Both the position numbers and the translations under genes were made by a program. This document shows, one piece after another, positions 50,903 through 60,187 of a stretch of 64,000 nucleotides of DNA (the stretch's first letter is position 1; each line of letters begins with the position of its first letter). This DNA comes from Chitinophaga eiseniae (GTDB lineage: Bacteria; Bacteroidota; Bacteroidia; Chitinophagales; Chitinophagaceae), in contig NZ_FUWZ01000002.1 of the NCBI RefSeq assembly GCF_900167135.1, positions 1,328,651 to 1,392,650 on the forward strand, given 5' to 3'. Below the pieces are notes generated by a model that had not been told where the DNA came from, did not search any database, and was given only the letters and a program-made list of their open reading frames with translations.

Positions 50903-50945
50903 AAATAAAAAAATGTCTCCAATGATCAAATAACTAAATATTGGC

Positions 50946-50953
50946 TACTTTTG
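50946..50953 (+). promoter_or_regulatory. -7 element (TACTTTTG) of the permease gene
   Basis: Exact TAnnTTTG, 34 bases before ATG 50988. Confidence 0.6.
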
Positions 50954-50987
50954 CGCCCAATTAGTCCACTAAACAAGTAGGGTATTA

Positions 50988-52448
50988 ATGAAACAATACT
51001 ACAAAAAGCCACTGGGATGGCTCTTACAGGAGTCCGGAGAAGAGGCCAGCCATGGCCTGAAACGTACGCTGAGCGGCTTTCAGCTGGTCATGCTGGGTCT
51101 CGGGGTTATTATCGGGGCCGGCCTGTTTTCTTTGACAGGTCTGGCAGCAGGCAACAACGCCGGTCCGGCGGTCACCATCTCCTTTGTGGTAGCAGCGGTA
51201 GGCTGTGCCTTCGCAGGCTTGTGTTATGCTGAATTTGCCGCCATGATCCCCGTCGCAGGCAGCGCCTATACCTACGCTTATACCACCATGGGAGAGATGC
51301 TGGCCTGGATTATCGGCTGGGACCTGGTGCTGGAGTTTTCCGTAGGCGCGGCCACCGTATCCATCAGCTGGTCCAACTACCTGGTGGAGTTCCTTGCCGG
51401 CTACGGTATTTACCTGCCGCCCCGGCTGGTGCATTCGCCTTTTGAAACGATTACGCTTCCCGGCGGGGAAGTAGTGCACGGCCTGTTTAACCTGCCGGCG
51501 GCGCTGGTCGTCATCCTCATGTCCTACATCCTGATGCGCGGCACCAAAGGTTCCGCTATGTGGAACGCAGTGGTGGTATCGCTTAAAGTGGGCGTTGTAC
51601 TGGTGTTTATAGCCCTTGGGTGGAAATATATACAACCGGCCAACCTGGTACCTTATATCCCGAAGAATACAGGAGAACTGGGTCATTTCGGCTGGTCGGG
51701 CATCCTGCGGGGGGCAGGAGTGGTTTTCTTTGTCTTTCTCGGCTTCGACATTGTGAGCACGGCGGCACAGGAAACCAAAAACCCGAAGCGCAACATGCCG
51801 ATCGGTATCCTCGGTTCACTGGCCATCTGTACAGTGCTGTTTATATTGTTTTCTCACGTGATGACCGGCCTCGCGCCCTATACCGAATTTAAAAACAGCG
51901 GCGCTCCGGTGGCCATCGCCATATCCCACACCCCTTTCAAGTGGCTGGGGCAACTGGTGGTACTGGCGATCATCATCGGTTACACTTCCGTGATCATGGT
52001 AGACCTCTGGGGTCAGTCGCGCGTATTCTATTCGATGTCTAAAGACGGACTGCTGCCTAAAATATTCTCTGAAATACATCCCCGCTTCCGCACGCCGTGG
52101 AAGTCGAATATCCTCTTCTGTGTTTTTATCAGCTTATTTGCCGCGCTGGTACCTATCAAGGTGGTAGGGGAGATGACCAGTATCGGCACGTTGCTGGCCT
52201 TTGTGATCGTCTGCGCCGGCGTATGGATACTGCGTTATACCATGCCCGATGCGCCACGGCCGTTCAAAACGCCATGGGTGCCTTTTGTTCCGATCATGGG
52301 TATGCTGACCTGCGTGGGCATGATGGTGTTCCTTCCGCTGGATACCTGGTTAAGACTCATTATCTGGATGGCAATAGGGATGGTGATCTATTTCTGCTAC
52401 GGTAAAAAACACAGCCGGGTAAGGCGGGAACTCAACGCCAATCAGTAA
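50988..52448 (+). CDS. APC-family amino acid permease
   Basis: Cation-amino-acid-transporter-like permease of 486 aa with about twelve transmembrane segments. SGFQLVMLGLGVIIGAGLFSLTGLAAG is the family substrate-site signature of TM1, AGLCYAEFAAMIPVAGSAYTYAYTTMGE follows, and FFVFLGFDIVSTAAQETKNPKRNMPIGILGS is the loop typical of CAT-type transporters. The substrate is probably a cationic or neutral amino acid, which cannot be narrowed further. The 3' end overlaps the opposite GNAT gene by seven bases. Confidence 0.92.
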   Translation: MKQYYKKPLGWLLQESGEEASHGLKRTLSGFQLVMLGLGVIIGAGLFSLTGLAAGNNAGPAVTISFVVAAVGCAFAGLCYAEFAAMIPVAGSAYTYAYTTMGEMLAWIIGWDLVLEFSVGAATVSISWSNYLVEFLAGYGIYLPPRLVHSPFETITLPGGEVVHGLFNLPAALVVILMSYILMRGTKGSAMWNAVVVSLKVGVVLVFIALGWKYIQPANLVPYIPKNTGELGHFGWSGILRGAGVVFFVFLGFDIVSTAAQETKNPKRNMPIGILGSLAICTVLFILFSHVMTGLAPYTEFKNSGAPVAIAISHTPFKWLGQLVVLAIIIGYTSVIMVDLWGQSRVFYSMSKDGLLPKIFSEIHPRFRTPWKSNILFCVFISLFAALVPIKVVGEMTSIGTLLAFVIVCAGVWILRYTMPDAPRPFKTPWVPFVPIMGMLTCVGMMVFLPLDTWLRLIIWMAIGMVIYFCYGKKHSRVRRELNANQ

Positions 52449-52987
52449 TGCTTCCAGTCCTGCCGCAGCACGCCCATTACGACCATGTCCACGAACTGGC
52501 CATGCAGCTTGGCGTTGTGCCGCAGGATACCTTCGCGGGTGAATCCCAGCTTAATCGGGATTTGCCCGCTACGCTCGTTCTGTAACACAAACCGGATCTC
52601 AATTTTATTCAACCGCAATTTTTTAAACGCATAGGAGATCAGTGCCCGGCAGGCCGCTGTGGCTATCCCTTTCCCCTGAAAAGTTTCTCCGACCCAATAT
52701 CCGATTTCTGCTTTTTGTACCTGGTGGTCCCACCCGTGAAGGTCCATCACCCCGCATAAATGATGCTGGTACCAAATGCCCAGCGCAATCGCTTCCTGTT
52801 CTTCCGCTTTGCGCTGCATCATCTGGATGAAACGGGCGCTGTGTTCTTCATTAGTATTGTAATCTACCCAGGGCAGGAACTTTCGCAGGCTTTTCCGGGA
52901 AGCATCCAGCTGTTTGTATACCAGTGGGGCATCCTGCATGGTGAGCTGCCGCAGGTAAATATCTTCATTGACAGGTATATCTAACAT
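52442..52987 (-). CDS. GNAT acetyltransferase, RimJ/RimL type
   Basis: A 181-aa N-acetyltransferase. IYLRQLTMQDAPLVYKQLD starts the fold, EIGYWVGETFQGKGIATAACRALISYAF is the acetyl-CoA motif A (QGKGIA), and KIEIRFVLQNERSGQIPIKLGFTREGILRHNAKLHGQFVDMVVMGVL is the end typical of RimL-like enzymes. The acceptor (ribosomal protein N-terminus, amino acid or drug) is unknown. ATG 52987 starts the domain; the longer frame adds a non-matching extension. Confidence 0.88.
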   Translation of the reverse strand: MLDIPVNEDIYLRQLTMQDAPLVYKQLDASRKSLRKFLPWVDYNTNEEHSARFIQMMQRKAEEQEAIALGIWYQHHLCGVMDLHGWDHQVQKAEIGYWVGETFQGKGIATAACRALISYAFKKLRLNKIEIRFVLQNERSGQIPIKLGFTREGILRHNAKLHGQFVDMVVMGVLRQDWKHY

Positions 52988-53072
52988 AACCGGAATTAAA
53001 GTGGGGGATAAACCTACGAATAAAATTATGATTTGCGAATTTATTGATGATGAACCGTTGACAAAATAAAAG

Positions 53073-53094
53073 GCAGACCAATAATGATCTGCCG
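53073..53094. terminator. Hairpin between GNAT and lipoprotein genes
   Basis: GGCAGA (53073-53078) pairs with TCTGCC (53089-53094) and is flanked by A- and T-rich sequence. A weak terminator of the lipoprotein gene is likely. Confidence 0.5.
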
Positions 53095-53135
53095 TCATTT
53101 TATCACACTTAAAATCTGTCTTTTATCTGCTGTTG

Positions 53136-53762
53136 TTAGTTTTGCGCCAGCAGGTTTCTCTTCGCCATATCTTTCACTACCTGCTGTGCATACAATACCG
53201 CCATTCTTGCTGTAGACGGCGGGTCAAAAGATTGTGATTGTACAGAGTACAGCAACTGACCGCTCTTCAGATCGTACAGATTACCTTCCCACTGATACCT
53301 GGTGCTGTAGGTGACATACCCCGGACCATAGTAGTTATTGTACCAACGGGAATAGTAAGGCCAGAATCCCCAATAACCATAAGGAGAATAAGCATACCCC
53401 GGCGTATAACTTTTTTCTCTGCCTTTATCTACCATGACGATGGTCAGGACCTGACCGACATCGCTACCCTGAAGCTTTCTGATGGCCTGCTTTTCTCCCA
53501 TCTTCATAAACTCGCCGGGACCGAATTCCTGCAATGCGGAAACGGCATTATAGCCCTTGCGCCTGAATTCTGCCACGGTGAAATCTTCCATCTGGCTTCT
53601 GAGTGCTCGGTCCTTCTGAGGAACCAGCGCCATCACCATTATTTTCTGATCTTTCTGTAACTGCTGCGCGTTATTGGCCCGCCAGGAAGACGTAACTTTC
53701 GTACTGCACGCAGCCAAAGCCATTATCGCTAATCCCGATAATATTAAACCCAGCTTTTTCAT
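53136..53762 (-). CDS. DUF4136-like lipoprotein
   Basis: A 208-aa lipoprotein. The signal MKKLGLILSGLAIMALAAC gives a lipidated Cys at 19. The mature part resembles DUF4136-like envelope lipoproteins (STKVTSSWRANNA, then KIMVMALVPQKDRALRSQMEDFTVAEFRRKGYNAV). A Tyr/Trp/Gly/Pro-rich stretch lies near residues 118-150 (YAYSPYGYWGFWPYYSRW). The conserved ending is YDLKSGQLLYSVQSQSFDP. Unusually for this window, it has a strong Shine-Dalgarno (AAGGAGG) five to seven bases before ATG, and this can pair with an upstream CCTCCTTG. Confidence 0.78.
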   Translation of the reverse strand: MKKLGLILSGLAIMALAACSTKVTSSWRANNAQQLQKDQKIMVMALVPQKDRALRSQMEDFTVAEFRRKGYNAVSALQEFGPGEFMKMGEKQAIRKLQGSDVGQVLTIVMVDKGREKSYTPGYAYSPYGYWGFWPYYSRWYNNYYGPGYVTYSTRYQWEGNLYDLKSGQLLYSVQSQSFDPPSTARMAVLYAQQVVKDMAKRNLLAQN

Positions 53763-53767
53763 GGTTC

Positions 53768-53810
53768 CCTCCTTGTTTTTGTGTTATACCTGTTAGACGT
53801 GGCAAGGAGG
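53768..53810 (-). promoter_or_regulatory. 5' leader hairpin that covers the Shine-Dalgarno of the DUF4136-like gene
   Basis: On the minus-strand mRNA CCTCCTTG (53810-53803) pairs perfectly with CAAGGAGG (53775-53768), which is the ribosome-binding site. The loop is 27 bases. It may control translation. Confidence 0.45.
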
Positions 53811-54062
53811 AAAATGTAACAGCAACAAGATAGTTTTAACATTCCCATAACTATGATGGCCATGATGAACTGTGATAGCCATGATTACTACTGATTTCCC
53901 CGACTCGGGGGAGACCGGTACAACGATAAAGCGGATAACCCGGCTGATAAAACATAAATAAAAAAGGTATGTCTTTGCAGACATACCTTTAAAAAATAAT
54001 ATTTCTGTTATGCTACGATCTTCGTGAATCAGATGAATCAGCGATCATCATGGCCGTCATAG
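53811..54062. other. Intergenic region upstream of the DUF4136-like gene
   Basis: Apart from the terminator at 53963-53990 no gene was seen. Weak -7 candidates for the lipoprotein lie near 53815-53830 on the minus strand. The section 53860-53885 has small GATGGCCATGATG-type palindromes. Confidence 0.4.
53963..53996. terminator. Terminator (bidirectional) behind mqnC
   Basis: AAAGGTATGTCT (53963-53974), TTGC loop, AGACATACCTTT (53979-53990): a perfect 12-bp stem with A-rich flanks on both sides. Confidence 0.8.
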
Positions 54063-55187
54063 TTAGTAGTTGATCACCTGCTCTTCAATAGCGGCCGGCA
54101 ATTCGCGGAACTGGTACAGTTGCGTGCGCAGCTGTGGTTCAAAACCAGCTTCACGGATAGCGTCCTGCATGGTACGGTATGTGAAGCGGTGCGGTGCCCC
54201 GGCGGCGCTCACCACGTTCTCTTCAATCATAATGGAGCCAAAATCGTTGGCGCCGGCATGGAGGCACAATTGCGCCACCTGTTTACCAACAGTGAGCCAG
54301 GATGCCTGTATGTTTTTAACATTGGGCAGCATAATACGGCTCATCGCGATCATGCGGATATATTCTTCGGCGGTGGTCATGTTATGTACACCACGGATCC
54401 TGGCCAGCAGTGTGTCCACATCCTGGAATGTCCAGGGGATGAAGGCGGTAAAACCGTAGTGTCCTTCCGGCTTTTCGCTTTGTACCTGGCGGATGTCTAC
54501 CAGGTGTTCGAAGCGTTCCAGCACCGTTTCCACATGACCGAACATCATGGTGGCAGAAGAGGCAATATTCAGCTTATGCGCGGCACGCATCACGTCCAGC
54601 CACTCCTGTGCGCCACATTTGCCTTTGGAGATCAGGCGGCGTACGCGGTCATTCAGGATTTCCGCGCCGGCGCCGGGAAGGCTGTCCATACCTGCTTCCT
54701 GCAGTGCCCGCAGCACTTCGATATGGGTGCTTTTCTCCAGTTTGGTGATGTGCGCCACTTCCGGGGGGCCCAGCGTATGCAGACGCAGGGCAGGGTACAG
54801 CTTCTTCAGTTCCCTGAAAAGGTTAGTATAGAAGCTCAGCCCCAGTTCCGGGTGATGCCCGCCCTGTAACAGCAGCTGGTCGCCGCCGTATTTCAGGGTC
54901 TCTTCTATCTTGCGTTTATATTCCTCAATGTCGGTAATATAGGCTTCGGCGTGGCCGGGTATGCGGTAAAAGTTGCAAAACTTACAGTTGGCCGTGCACA
55001 CGTTGGTCGTGTTCACATTCCTGTCTATCTGCCAAGTCACCTTCCCATGCGGCACCTGCTGCTTACGTAACTCGTTGGCAATGTGCATCAGTTCTGCCAG
55101 CGGTGCATTTTCAAACATGTACACCCCTTCTTCTGCTGTCAGAAACTCAAACTGCTGCGCCTTTTGATATAAATCCTGAAGTACCAT
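54063..55187 (-). CDS. mqnC: Cyclic dehypoxanthinyl futalosine synthase
   Basis: Radical-SAM enzyme of the futalosine route to menaquinone, 374 aa. DRNVNTTNVCTANCKFCNFYR carries the cluster motif CxxxCxxC (about residues 59-66), followed by GGDQLLLQGGHHPELGLSFY, SLPGAGAEILNDRVRRLIS, ATMMFGHVETVLERFEHL and GFTAFIPWTFQ, all typical of MqnC rather than MqnE. An exact -7 element lies about 30 bases upstream. No other mqn gene is in the window. The organism therefore probably makes menaquinone by this route, which fits the cbb3 respiration genes. Confidence 0.93.
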   Translation of the reverse strand: MVLQDLYQKAQQFEFLTAEEGVYMFENAPLAELMHIANELRKQQVPHGKVTWQIDRNVNTTNVCTANCKFCNFYRIPGHAEAYITDIEEYKRKIEETLKYGGDQLLLQGGHHPELGLSFYTNLFRELKKLYPALRLHTLGPPEVAHITKLEKSTHIEVLRALQEAGMDSLPGAGAEILNDRVRRLISKGKCGAQEWLDVMRAAHKLNIASSATMMFGHVETVLERFEHLVDIRQVQSEKPEGHYGFTAFIPWTFQDVDTLLARIRGVHNMTTAEEYIRMIAMSRIMLPNVKNIQASWLTVGKQVAQLCLHAGANDFGSIMIEENVVSAAGAPHRFTYRTMQDAIREAGFEPQLRTQLYQFRELPAAIEEQVINY

Positions 55188-55217
55188 ATGCTATTTTCTA
55201 ATCGCTGAATAACCTGG

Positions 55218-55225
55218 CAAAGGTA
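55218..55225 (-). promoter_or_regulatory. -7 element (TACCTTTG) of mqnC
   Basis: Exact TAnnTTTG on the minus strand. Confidence 0.6.
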
Positions 55226-55318
55226 GTATATCGCACAATAACAGCGGGTAATAAAAATATTTTATATGTAGCGTATTAAACATTAAATTTAGGCAAATGA
55301 TCCTCTTGCATCACCTGT

Positions 55319-56551
55319 ATGCCTAAACCAAATCTGTTACTCGCCGTGCTGCTCGCCTTGACAGCCATAGCCGGTCTTTATCAACCAGTATCTGCCGGAA
55401 ATGCCATCCAGGAGAAGGATACCACACAGCAATCTGTGTTCATCACCCGCTTTAAATTCAAACAATACTACGGAGGCGTAGTGGTTATCTCGGCCACGCT
55501 CGACAACATCCCCGACACCCTTCAATTTATCCTTGACACCGGTAGCGCCGGTATTTCGCTGGACACCGCTACCTGCGTGAGACTGGGCATTCAACTGACG
55601 CCCACCGACAAGGTGGTGAAAGGACTGGGGGCCGCCAAAACCGTCTCCTTTGCGATGAACCACTCCCTGAAACTACCAGGGCTCTCCGTAGACAGCCTTA
55701 ACTTCCATGTTAATGATTATGAGTTGATTAGCCAGGTATATGGCATTCAGGTGGATGGTATCATCGGCTACAGCTTCCTGAGCCGCTACATCGTAACGGT
55801 AGACTATGACACGGAAGAGATCATCGTCAACAGCAAAGGCCGTTATGCCTACCCCAGAGGCGGACTGCTCCTGCGCCCTTCGCTCACCCAGATACCGCTG
55901 ATCACGGCTCCGCTGCGTAATGAGCGGAAAACAGTCACCAACCGCTACTACTTTGATACCGGCGCCGGCATGTGCCTGCTGCTTTCCACGCAGTTTGTGA
56001 AAGACAGCGCGCTGATCACCAGGCGACGCAGAGCCCGGAAAATTATTCAGACGGAAGCCCAGGGCCTGGGCGGTAAAATGCAGATGTCACTTACCACCGT
56101 GCAGGAGTTCCGTATCGGCAACTACTCCTTCCGGAACGTGCCGACCTACATCTTCGACGACCGGACCAACATCACCGCCTATCCGTTCCTCGGCGGCATG
56201 ATCGGTAACGACCTGCTGCGCCGCTTCAACATTACGCTTAACTACAGCAAAAAAGAAATATACCTGATGCCCAATACCCACTACAAAGACATGTTCGACT
56301 ACTCTTATACCGGCCTTATCATCTACCTGATAGACGGCCGGGTAGAAGTAACGGACATCATCAAAGGGTCCCCGGCCGAAAAAGCCGGTATACATAAGGG
56401 CGATATCATCATGGCTGTCAATAATAATCTTGGCTCCAACCTCCAGGTGTTCCGTGAACTGCTCAAAAATGTAGGCACCAAGGCCACCCTGCTGATCGCC
56501 AGAGATAACGAGCTGTTAATTAAAAAGTTGCCAATAAAAAGCATTCTTTAA
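55319..56551 (+). CDS. Exported retropepsin-like aspartic protease with PDZ domain
   Basis: A 410-aa exported protein. A signal peptide (LLLAVLLALTAIAGLYQPVSAG) precedes two aspartic-protease lobes, each with the catalytic loop: FILDTGSAGISLD (about residue 79) and YYFDTGAGMCLLLS (about 218). A C-terminal PDZ domain follows (about 340-405: VEVTDIIKGSPAEKAGIHKGDIIMAVNN). This two-lobe plus PDZ layout is common in Bacteroidota proteins of unknown substrate. The next gene encodes a shorter paralogue 13 bases downstream, so both are probably made together. Confidence 0.85.
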   Translation: MPKPNLLLAVLLALTAIAGLYQPVSAGNAIQEKDTTQQSVFITRFKFKQYYGGVVVISATLDNIPDTLQFILDTGSAGISLDTATCVRLGIQLTPTDKVVKGLGAAKTVSFAMNHSLKLPGLSVDSLNFHVNDYELISQVYGIQVDGIIGYSFLSRYIVTVDYDTEEIIVNSKGRYAYPRGGLLLRPSLTQIPLITAPLRNERKTVTNRYYFDTGAGMCLLLSTQFVKDSALITRRRRARKIIQTEAQGLGGKMQMSLTTVQEFRIGNYSFRNVPTYIFDDRTNITAYPFLGGMIGNDLLRRFNITLNYSKKEIYLMPNTHYKDMFDYSYTGLIIYLIDGRVEVTDIIKGSPAEKAGIHKGDIIMAVNNNLGSNLQVFRELLKNVGTKATLLIARDNELLIKKLPIKSIL

Positions 56552-56564
56552 CGTTATTTGCAGC

Positions 56565-57479
56565 ATGTGGCGTACTCTGGTGACTGTAATATGCTTATGC
56601 TGTAATTTATTCCTGCCTGCTTTCGCACAACGAAAAAAAGTTGCCTCCGCAGCGGCAGACAACAGCAAACCGTTAGCCGTAATCCCGTTCCGCATGATCG
56701 GCAAACAGGTGGTGATACCGGTCGTCCTCTCCGGGAGCACAGACACCCTGCGTTTTGTTTTTGACTCAGGCGCGGAGATCACCGTACTCCATAAACGCAT
56801 CGCTGAAAAAATGAAGATCAACAGCGGCCGCCAGGCTTTTATGAGCGGCACCAACAACGCCATGGTAAAAACGCCCGTAGTAACAATCAATGCGCTGTAC
56901 CTGAATGAATTACGCCTTCCTTACGTTAACGCCTATCTCGAAAACCTGGACAATCTCGGCGATATCGATGGCGTTATCGGCGTAGCCCTCATGAAACTGT
57001 ACATCGTAAAAATCGACTACCGGCAACAACAGCTGGTGTTATACCGCAACGGCAAAACACCGGTCGGTAATACCGGGCGGCGGCTGCATTTCCAGCTCAA
57101 TTACTCCACACCGGTGATAGACGCCGCCATCACCATGCCTGACGGCCGCTACCTCCCCGGGCATTATCACATCACCACCGGCGGCGATTACGGCATCCTG
57201 TTCAACTGGCCTTACGTGGACTCCAACCGCATCAACAGTCTCCCTACGATCAATACCGACAGGGTACAGGACATGGTCAGGATACTGTATTATATCAACA
57301 GCAATATCCCCTCGCTGCAACTGGGCGGAAAAACAATGGCCAATGTGCCCGTCAGCTATTGTAAAGACATCAACGATGTGGGCGTGTTCACCCAGATTGC
57401 CGGCGCTGTCGGTTATGAAGTATGGAAACAGTTTACCGTCACCATCAACTATGGAAAGAAGGAACTGTACCTGGAATGA
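56565..57479 (+). CDS. Retropepsin-like aspartic protease paralogue, second lobe degenerate
   Basis: A 304-aa exported paralogue of the preceding gene without the PDZ domain. It has a signal peptide (LVTVICLCCNLFLPAFAQ). The first lobe keeps the catalytic loop FVFDSGAEITVLHKR (about residue 65). In the second lobe the expected DTG reads ITTGGDYGILF, so the second catalytic Asp seems to be lost. It may need a partner lobe (homodimer, or the upstream protein) or act as a binding protein. It follows the PDZ-bearing gene after 13 bases. Confidence 0.75.
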   Translation: MWRTLVTVICLCCNLFLPAFAQRKKVASAAADNSKPLAVIPFRMIGKQVVIPVVLSGSTDTLRFVFDSGAEITVLHKRIAEKMKINSGRQAFMSGTNNAMVKTPVVTINALYLNELRLPYVNAYLENLDNLGDIDGVIGVALMKLYIVKIDYRQQQLVLYRNGKTPVGNTGRRLHFQLNYSTPVIDAAITMPDGRYLPGHYHITTGGDYGILFNWPYVDSNRINSLPTINTDRVQDMVRILYYINSNIPSLQLGGKTMANVPVSYCKDINDVGVFTQIAGAVGYEVWKQFTVTINYGKKELYLE

Positions 57480-57546
57480 CCGCTGCCATTGCATTACAGC
57501 CTGTATGTATCCCCAAAATCCATCCTGATAACAGAAAACCCGCACC

Positions 57547-57575
57547 CTAATTCCTAATTCCTAATACGTAATTAG
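57547..57575. repeat. Single-arm remnant of the 7-base repeat family
   Basis: CTAATTCCTAATTCCTAAT (57547-57565) is made of 7-base TAATTCC units. The 3' end CTAATACGTAATTAG (57561-57575) holds a small palindrome. No partner arm is found nearby. Confidence 0.5.
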
Positions 57576-57615
57576 TCCTTTTACCCTATTTTTACTCTTA
57601 TACGAATATTACATT

Positions 57616-58860
57616 ATGATTCATTATAATAAATTTACATTAGCTAATGGGTTGCGGGTAGTGGTACATGAAGACCATACTACGCCCATGGCTGTATTAA
57701 ACGTACTGTACGACGTAGGCGCAAGAGATGAAAATCCCGGGCAGACCGGTTTTGCCCACTTATTTGAACATCTCATGTTTGGGGGGTCCGTGAACATCCC
57801 TGAATATGACGAGCCGTTGCAGATGGCAGGAGGGGAGAACAACGCCTACACCACCAGCGACCTCACCAACTACTACATACAACTGCCGGCAGAAAACATC
57901 GAAACCGCTTTCTGGCTGGAAAGCGACCGGATGCTGTCGCTCGCCTTCAGTGAAAAAAGCCTGGACGTGCAGCGCAAGGTAGTATCAGAAGAGTTCAAGG
58001 AACATTATATCAACAAACCTTACGGCGACGTATGGCATAAGATGCGGGAGCTCGCATACAACACGCACCCGTACCGCTGGATGACCATCGGTAAAGAACT
58101 GTCGCATATCGAAAATGCGCAGCTGGAAGACGTGAAAGCCTTCTTCTTTAAGTTTTACCGCCCCGTAAACGCCATCCTCTCTGTAGCGGGCAATGTGACC
58201 GTGGAACAGGTGAAAACGCTGGCCGAAAAATGGTTTGGCGACATCCCTTCCGGCGAAAAATATACCCGCAGCCTGCCGGTGGAACCACCACAGGACGCAT
58301 CGCACAAGCTGGAGGTGAAAGCCAATGTACCGCTGGACGCATTGTACAAATGTTATCATATGTACCCCCGCTCCGACAAACGGTATTACGCAGCCGACCT
58401 TATCTCCGATATCCTCGGCGGCGGCAGCTCTTCCCGTTTGCACCAGGTACTGGTAAAAGAGAAAAAACTCTTCAGTAATATCGACTGCTATCATTTCGGC
58501 AGCCTCGACGCCGGTTTGCTCACCATCGAAGGCAAACTGGTAAAAGGCGTGAAAATGAAAGACGCCGAAAAAGCCATACAAACAGAACTGGAAAAATTAC
58601 AGGGCGAAATTATTGCAGACCGTGAATTGCAAAAGGTGAAAAACCGTGTGGAAAGCCTGCTCGCCTTTGAAGACATGAGCCTGCTCAACAGGGCCAACAA
58701 CCTGGCTTTTTATGAGCTCCTCGGTGATGCCGGCCTGATGAACAAAGAATTTGAAAACTATGAAGTGGTGACAGCCGAAGATATTCACCGGGAAGCACAA
58801 CTGCTCTTCGATGAAAAAAATGCCAACACCATTTATTATTACGCCGAAAACCAGGGATAA
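57616..58860 (+). CDS. M16 family zinc peptidase, catalytic partner
   Basis: A 414-aa peptidase of the M16 (pitrilysin/MPP) family. The inverted zinc motif HxxEH is in TGFAHLFEHLMFGGS (about residue 50-54), with the distal Glu in the following helices (NNAYTTSDLTNYYIQLP). The second M16 domain follows. It lacks a signal peptide, so it may be cytosolic or exported by another route. It is followed by an M16 gene without zinc motif; together they resemble the active/inactive pairs of bacterial M16 B-subfamily peptidases. The substrate is unknown. Confidence 0.9.
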   Translation: MIHYNKFTLANGLRVVVHEDHTTPMAVLNVLYDVGARDENPGQTGFAHLFEHLMFGGSVNIPEYDEPLQMAGGENNAYTTSDLTNYYIQLPAENIETAFWLESDRMLSLAFSEKSLDVQRKVVSEEFKEHYINKPYGDVWHKMRELAYNTHPYRWMTIGKELSHIENAQLEDVKAFFFKFYRPVNAILSVAGNVTVEQVKTLAEKWFGDIPSGEKYTRSLPVEPPQDASHKLEVKANVPLDALYKCYHMYPRSDKRYYAADLISDILGGGSSSRLHQVLVKEKKLFSNIDCYHFGSLDAGLLTIEGKLVKGVKMKDAEKAIQTELEKLQGEIIADRELQKVKNRVESLLAFEDMSLLNRANNLAFYELLGDAGLMNKEFENYEVVTAEDIHREAQLLFDEKNANTIYYYAENQG

Positions 58861-58896
58861 TCAACCTCTTTGTCACACGGTATAAATGAGCTATTT

Positions 58897-60177
58897 ATGA
58901 ACAGAACGATTCCTCCTCCCATTAAAGACGCTGTGGAGTTTGATATAAAGCTGAAGCCTTACGAGAAGTTCACGCTGGACAATGGTATTCCTGTTTACGT
59001 GATTAAATCGGAAGAACAGGACACGCTCCAGCTGGAACTGATATTTCCGGCCGGATCATGGTACGAAAGCGAAAGCCTGGAAGCCGCCGCGACCAACTTT
59101 CTCATGAAAAACGGGACCAGCAAGCGGACCGCACTGGAAATCAACGAAGCCATCGATTATCATGGCGCCTATCTCAACCGGAACGCCTATCACGAAAACG
59201 CCACCTTCACCCTGCACTGCCTTACCAAACACACGGAAGTGCTGCTGCCGGTGCTGCAGGACGTGATCCTCGATCCGGTGTTCCCGGAAGAAGAGCTGCA
59301 GCTTTACAAACAAAACCAGAAACAGAAACTGGCCGTCAATCTTCAGAAATGTGATTTTGTGGCCAACCGCTTTATCGATAAATACCTGTTTGGCGAGTTC
59401 CATCCCTATGGACGCGTGAGCAGCATGATGGCCTATGATGCTTTACAGACAGAAACGCTGCACGCCTTCTATCAAAAGCATTATACGTACAACAACTGCC
59501 GCATTTTCGTGGCCGGCAACATGCCCGCCAACATGCTGGAGCTGCTGAATAAACATTTCGGCAGCACCCGATGGAACGGCGAGACCAGCCATACCAGGCT
59601 GGATCTTCCTGTACAACCCGCAGAAGAAAAGAAATTCCGCATCTTTAATGATGAAAACGGGGTACAGGGCGCTATCCGTATCGCCCGGCCTTTCCCGAAC
59701 CGCTACCATCCCGACTTCCCTAAAATGCTGGTGCTCAACACCATCCTGGGCGGATACTTCGGCTCCCGGCTAATGAGTAATATCCGGGAAGAAAAAGGAT
59801 ATACCTACGGCATCTATTCCCAGCTGTACAATTTCCGGCAGGTGAGCGCGATTAACATCCAAACCGAAGCCGGTCGCGACGTGTGCGAAGCCACCATCGA
59901 AGAAGTATACAAGGAACTGCAACGCCTGCAGAACGAAGCCGTGCCGCAGGAAGAACTGGACCTGGTACGCAACTATATGATCGGTTCCATTCTCGGCGAC
60001 CTGGACGGAGCGTTCCAACTGATACAACGCTGGAAAAACCTGATCCTCAACGACCTGGACGAAAACTATTTTTACAACAATATTCAGACGATCAAAAGCG
60101 TCACCGCAGAAGAATTACAGCATCTCGCCAAACAATACCTCACACCCGGCGATTTCTATGAACTGGTGGTGATCTGA
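58897..60177 (+). CDS. M16 family peptidase-like protein, non-catalytic partner
   Basis: A 426-aa M16 homologue. The position of HxxEH is occupied by AATNFLMKNGTSKRT, so zinc binding is lost. The C-terminal half keeps the Arg/Tyr substrate-grip motif of the family (ILGGYFGSRLMSNIREEKGYTYGIYS). ATG 58897 is preferred; the frame extends to a TTG at 58870. It starts 36 bases after the catalytic partner gene and surely forms a complex with its product. Confidence 0.87.
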   Translation: MNRTIPPPIKDAVEFDIKLKPYEKFTLDNGIPVYVIKSEEQDTLQLELIFPAGSWYESESLEAAATNFLMKNGTSKRTALEINEAIDYHGAYLNRNAYHENATFTLHCLTKHTEVLLPVLQDVILDPVFPEEELQLYKQNQKQKLAVNLQKCDFVANRFIDKYLFGEFHPYGRVSSMMAYDALQTETLHAFYQKHYTYNNCRIFVAGNMPANMLELLNKHFGSTRWNGETSHTRLDLPVQPAEEKKFRIFNDENGVQGAIRIARPFPNRYHPDFPKMLVLNTILGGYFGSRLMSNIREEKGYTYGIYSQLYNFRQVSAINIQTEAGRDVCEATIEEVYKELQRLQNEAVPQEELDLVRNYMIGSILGDLDGAFQLIQRWKNLILNDLDENYFYNNIQTIKSVTAEELQHLAKQYLTPGDFYELVVI

Positions 60178-60187
60178 TGTGATAATC

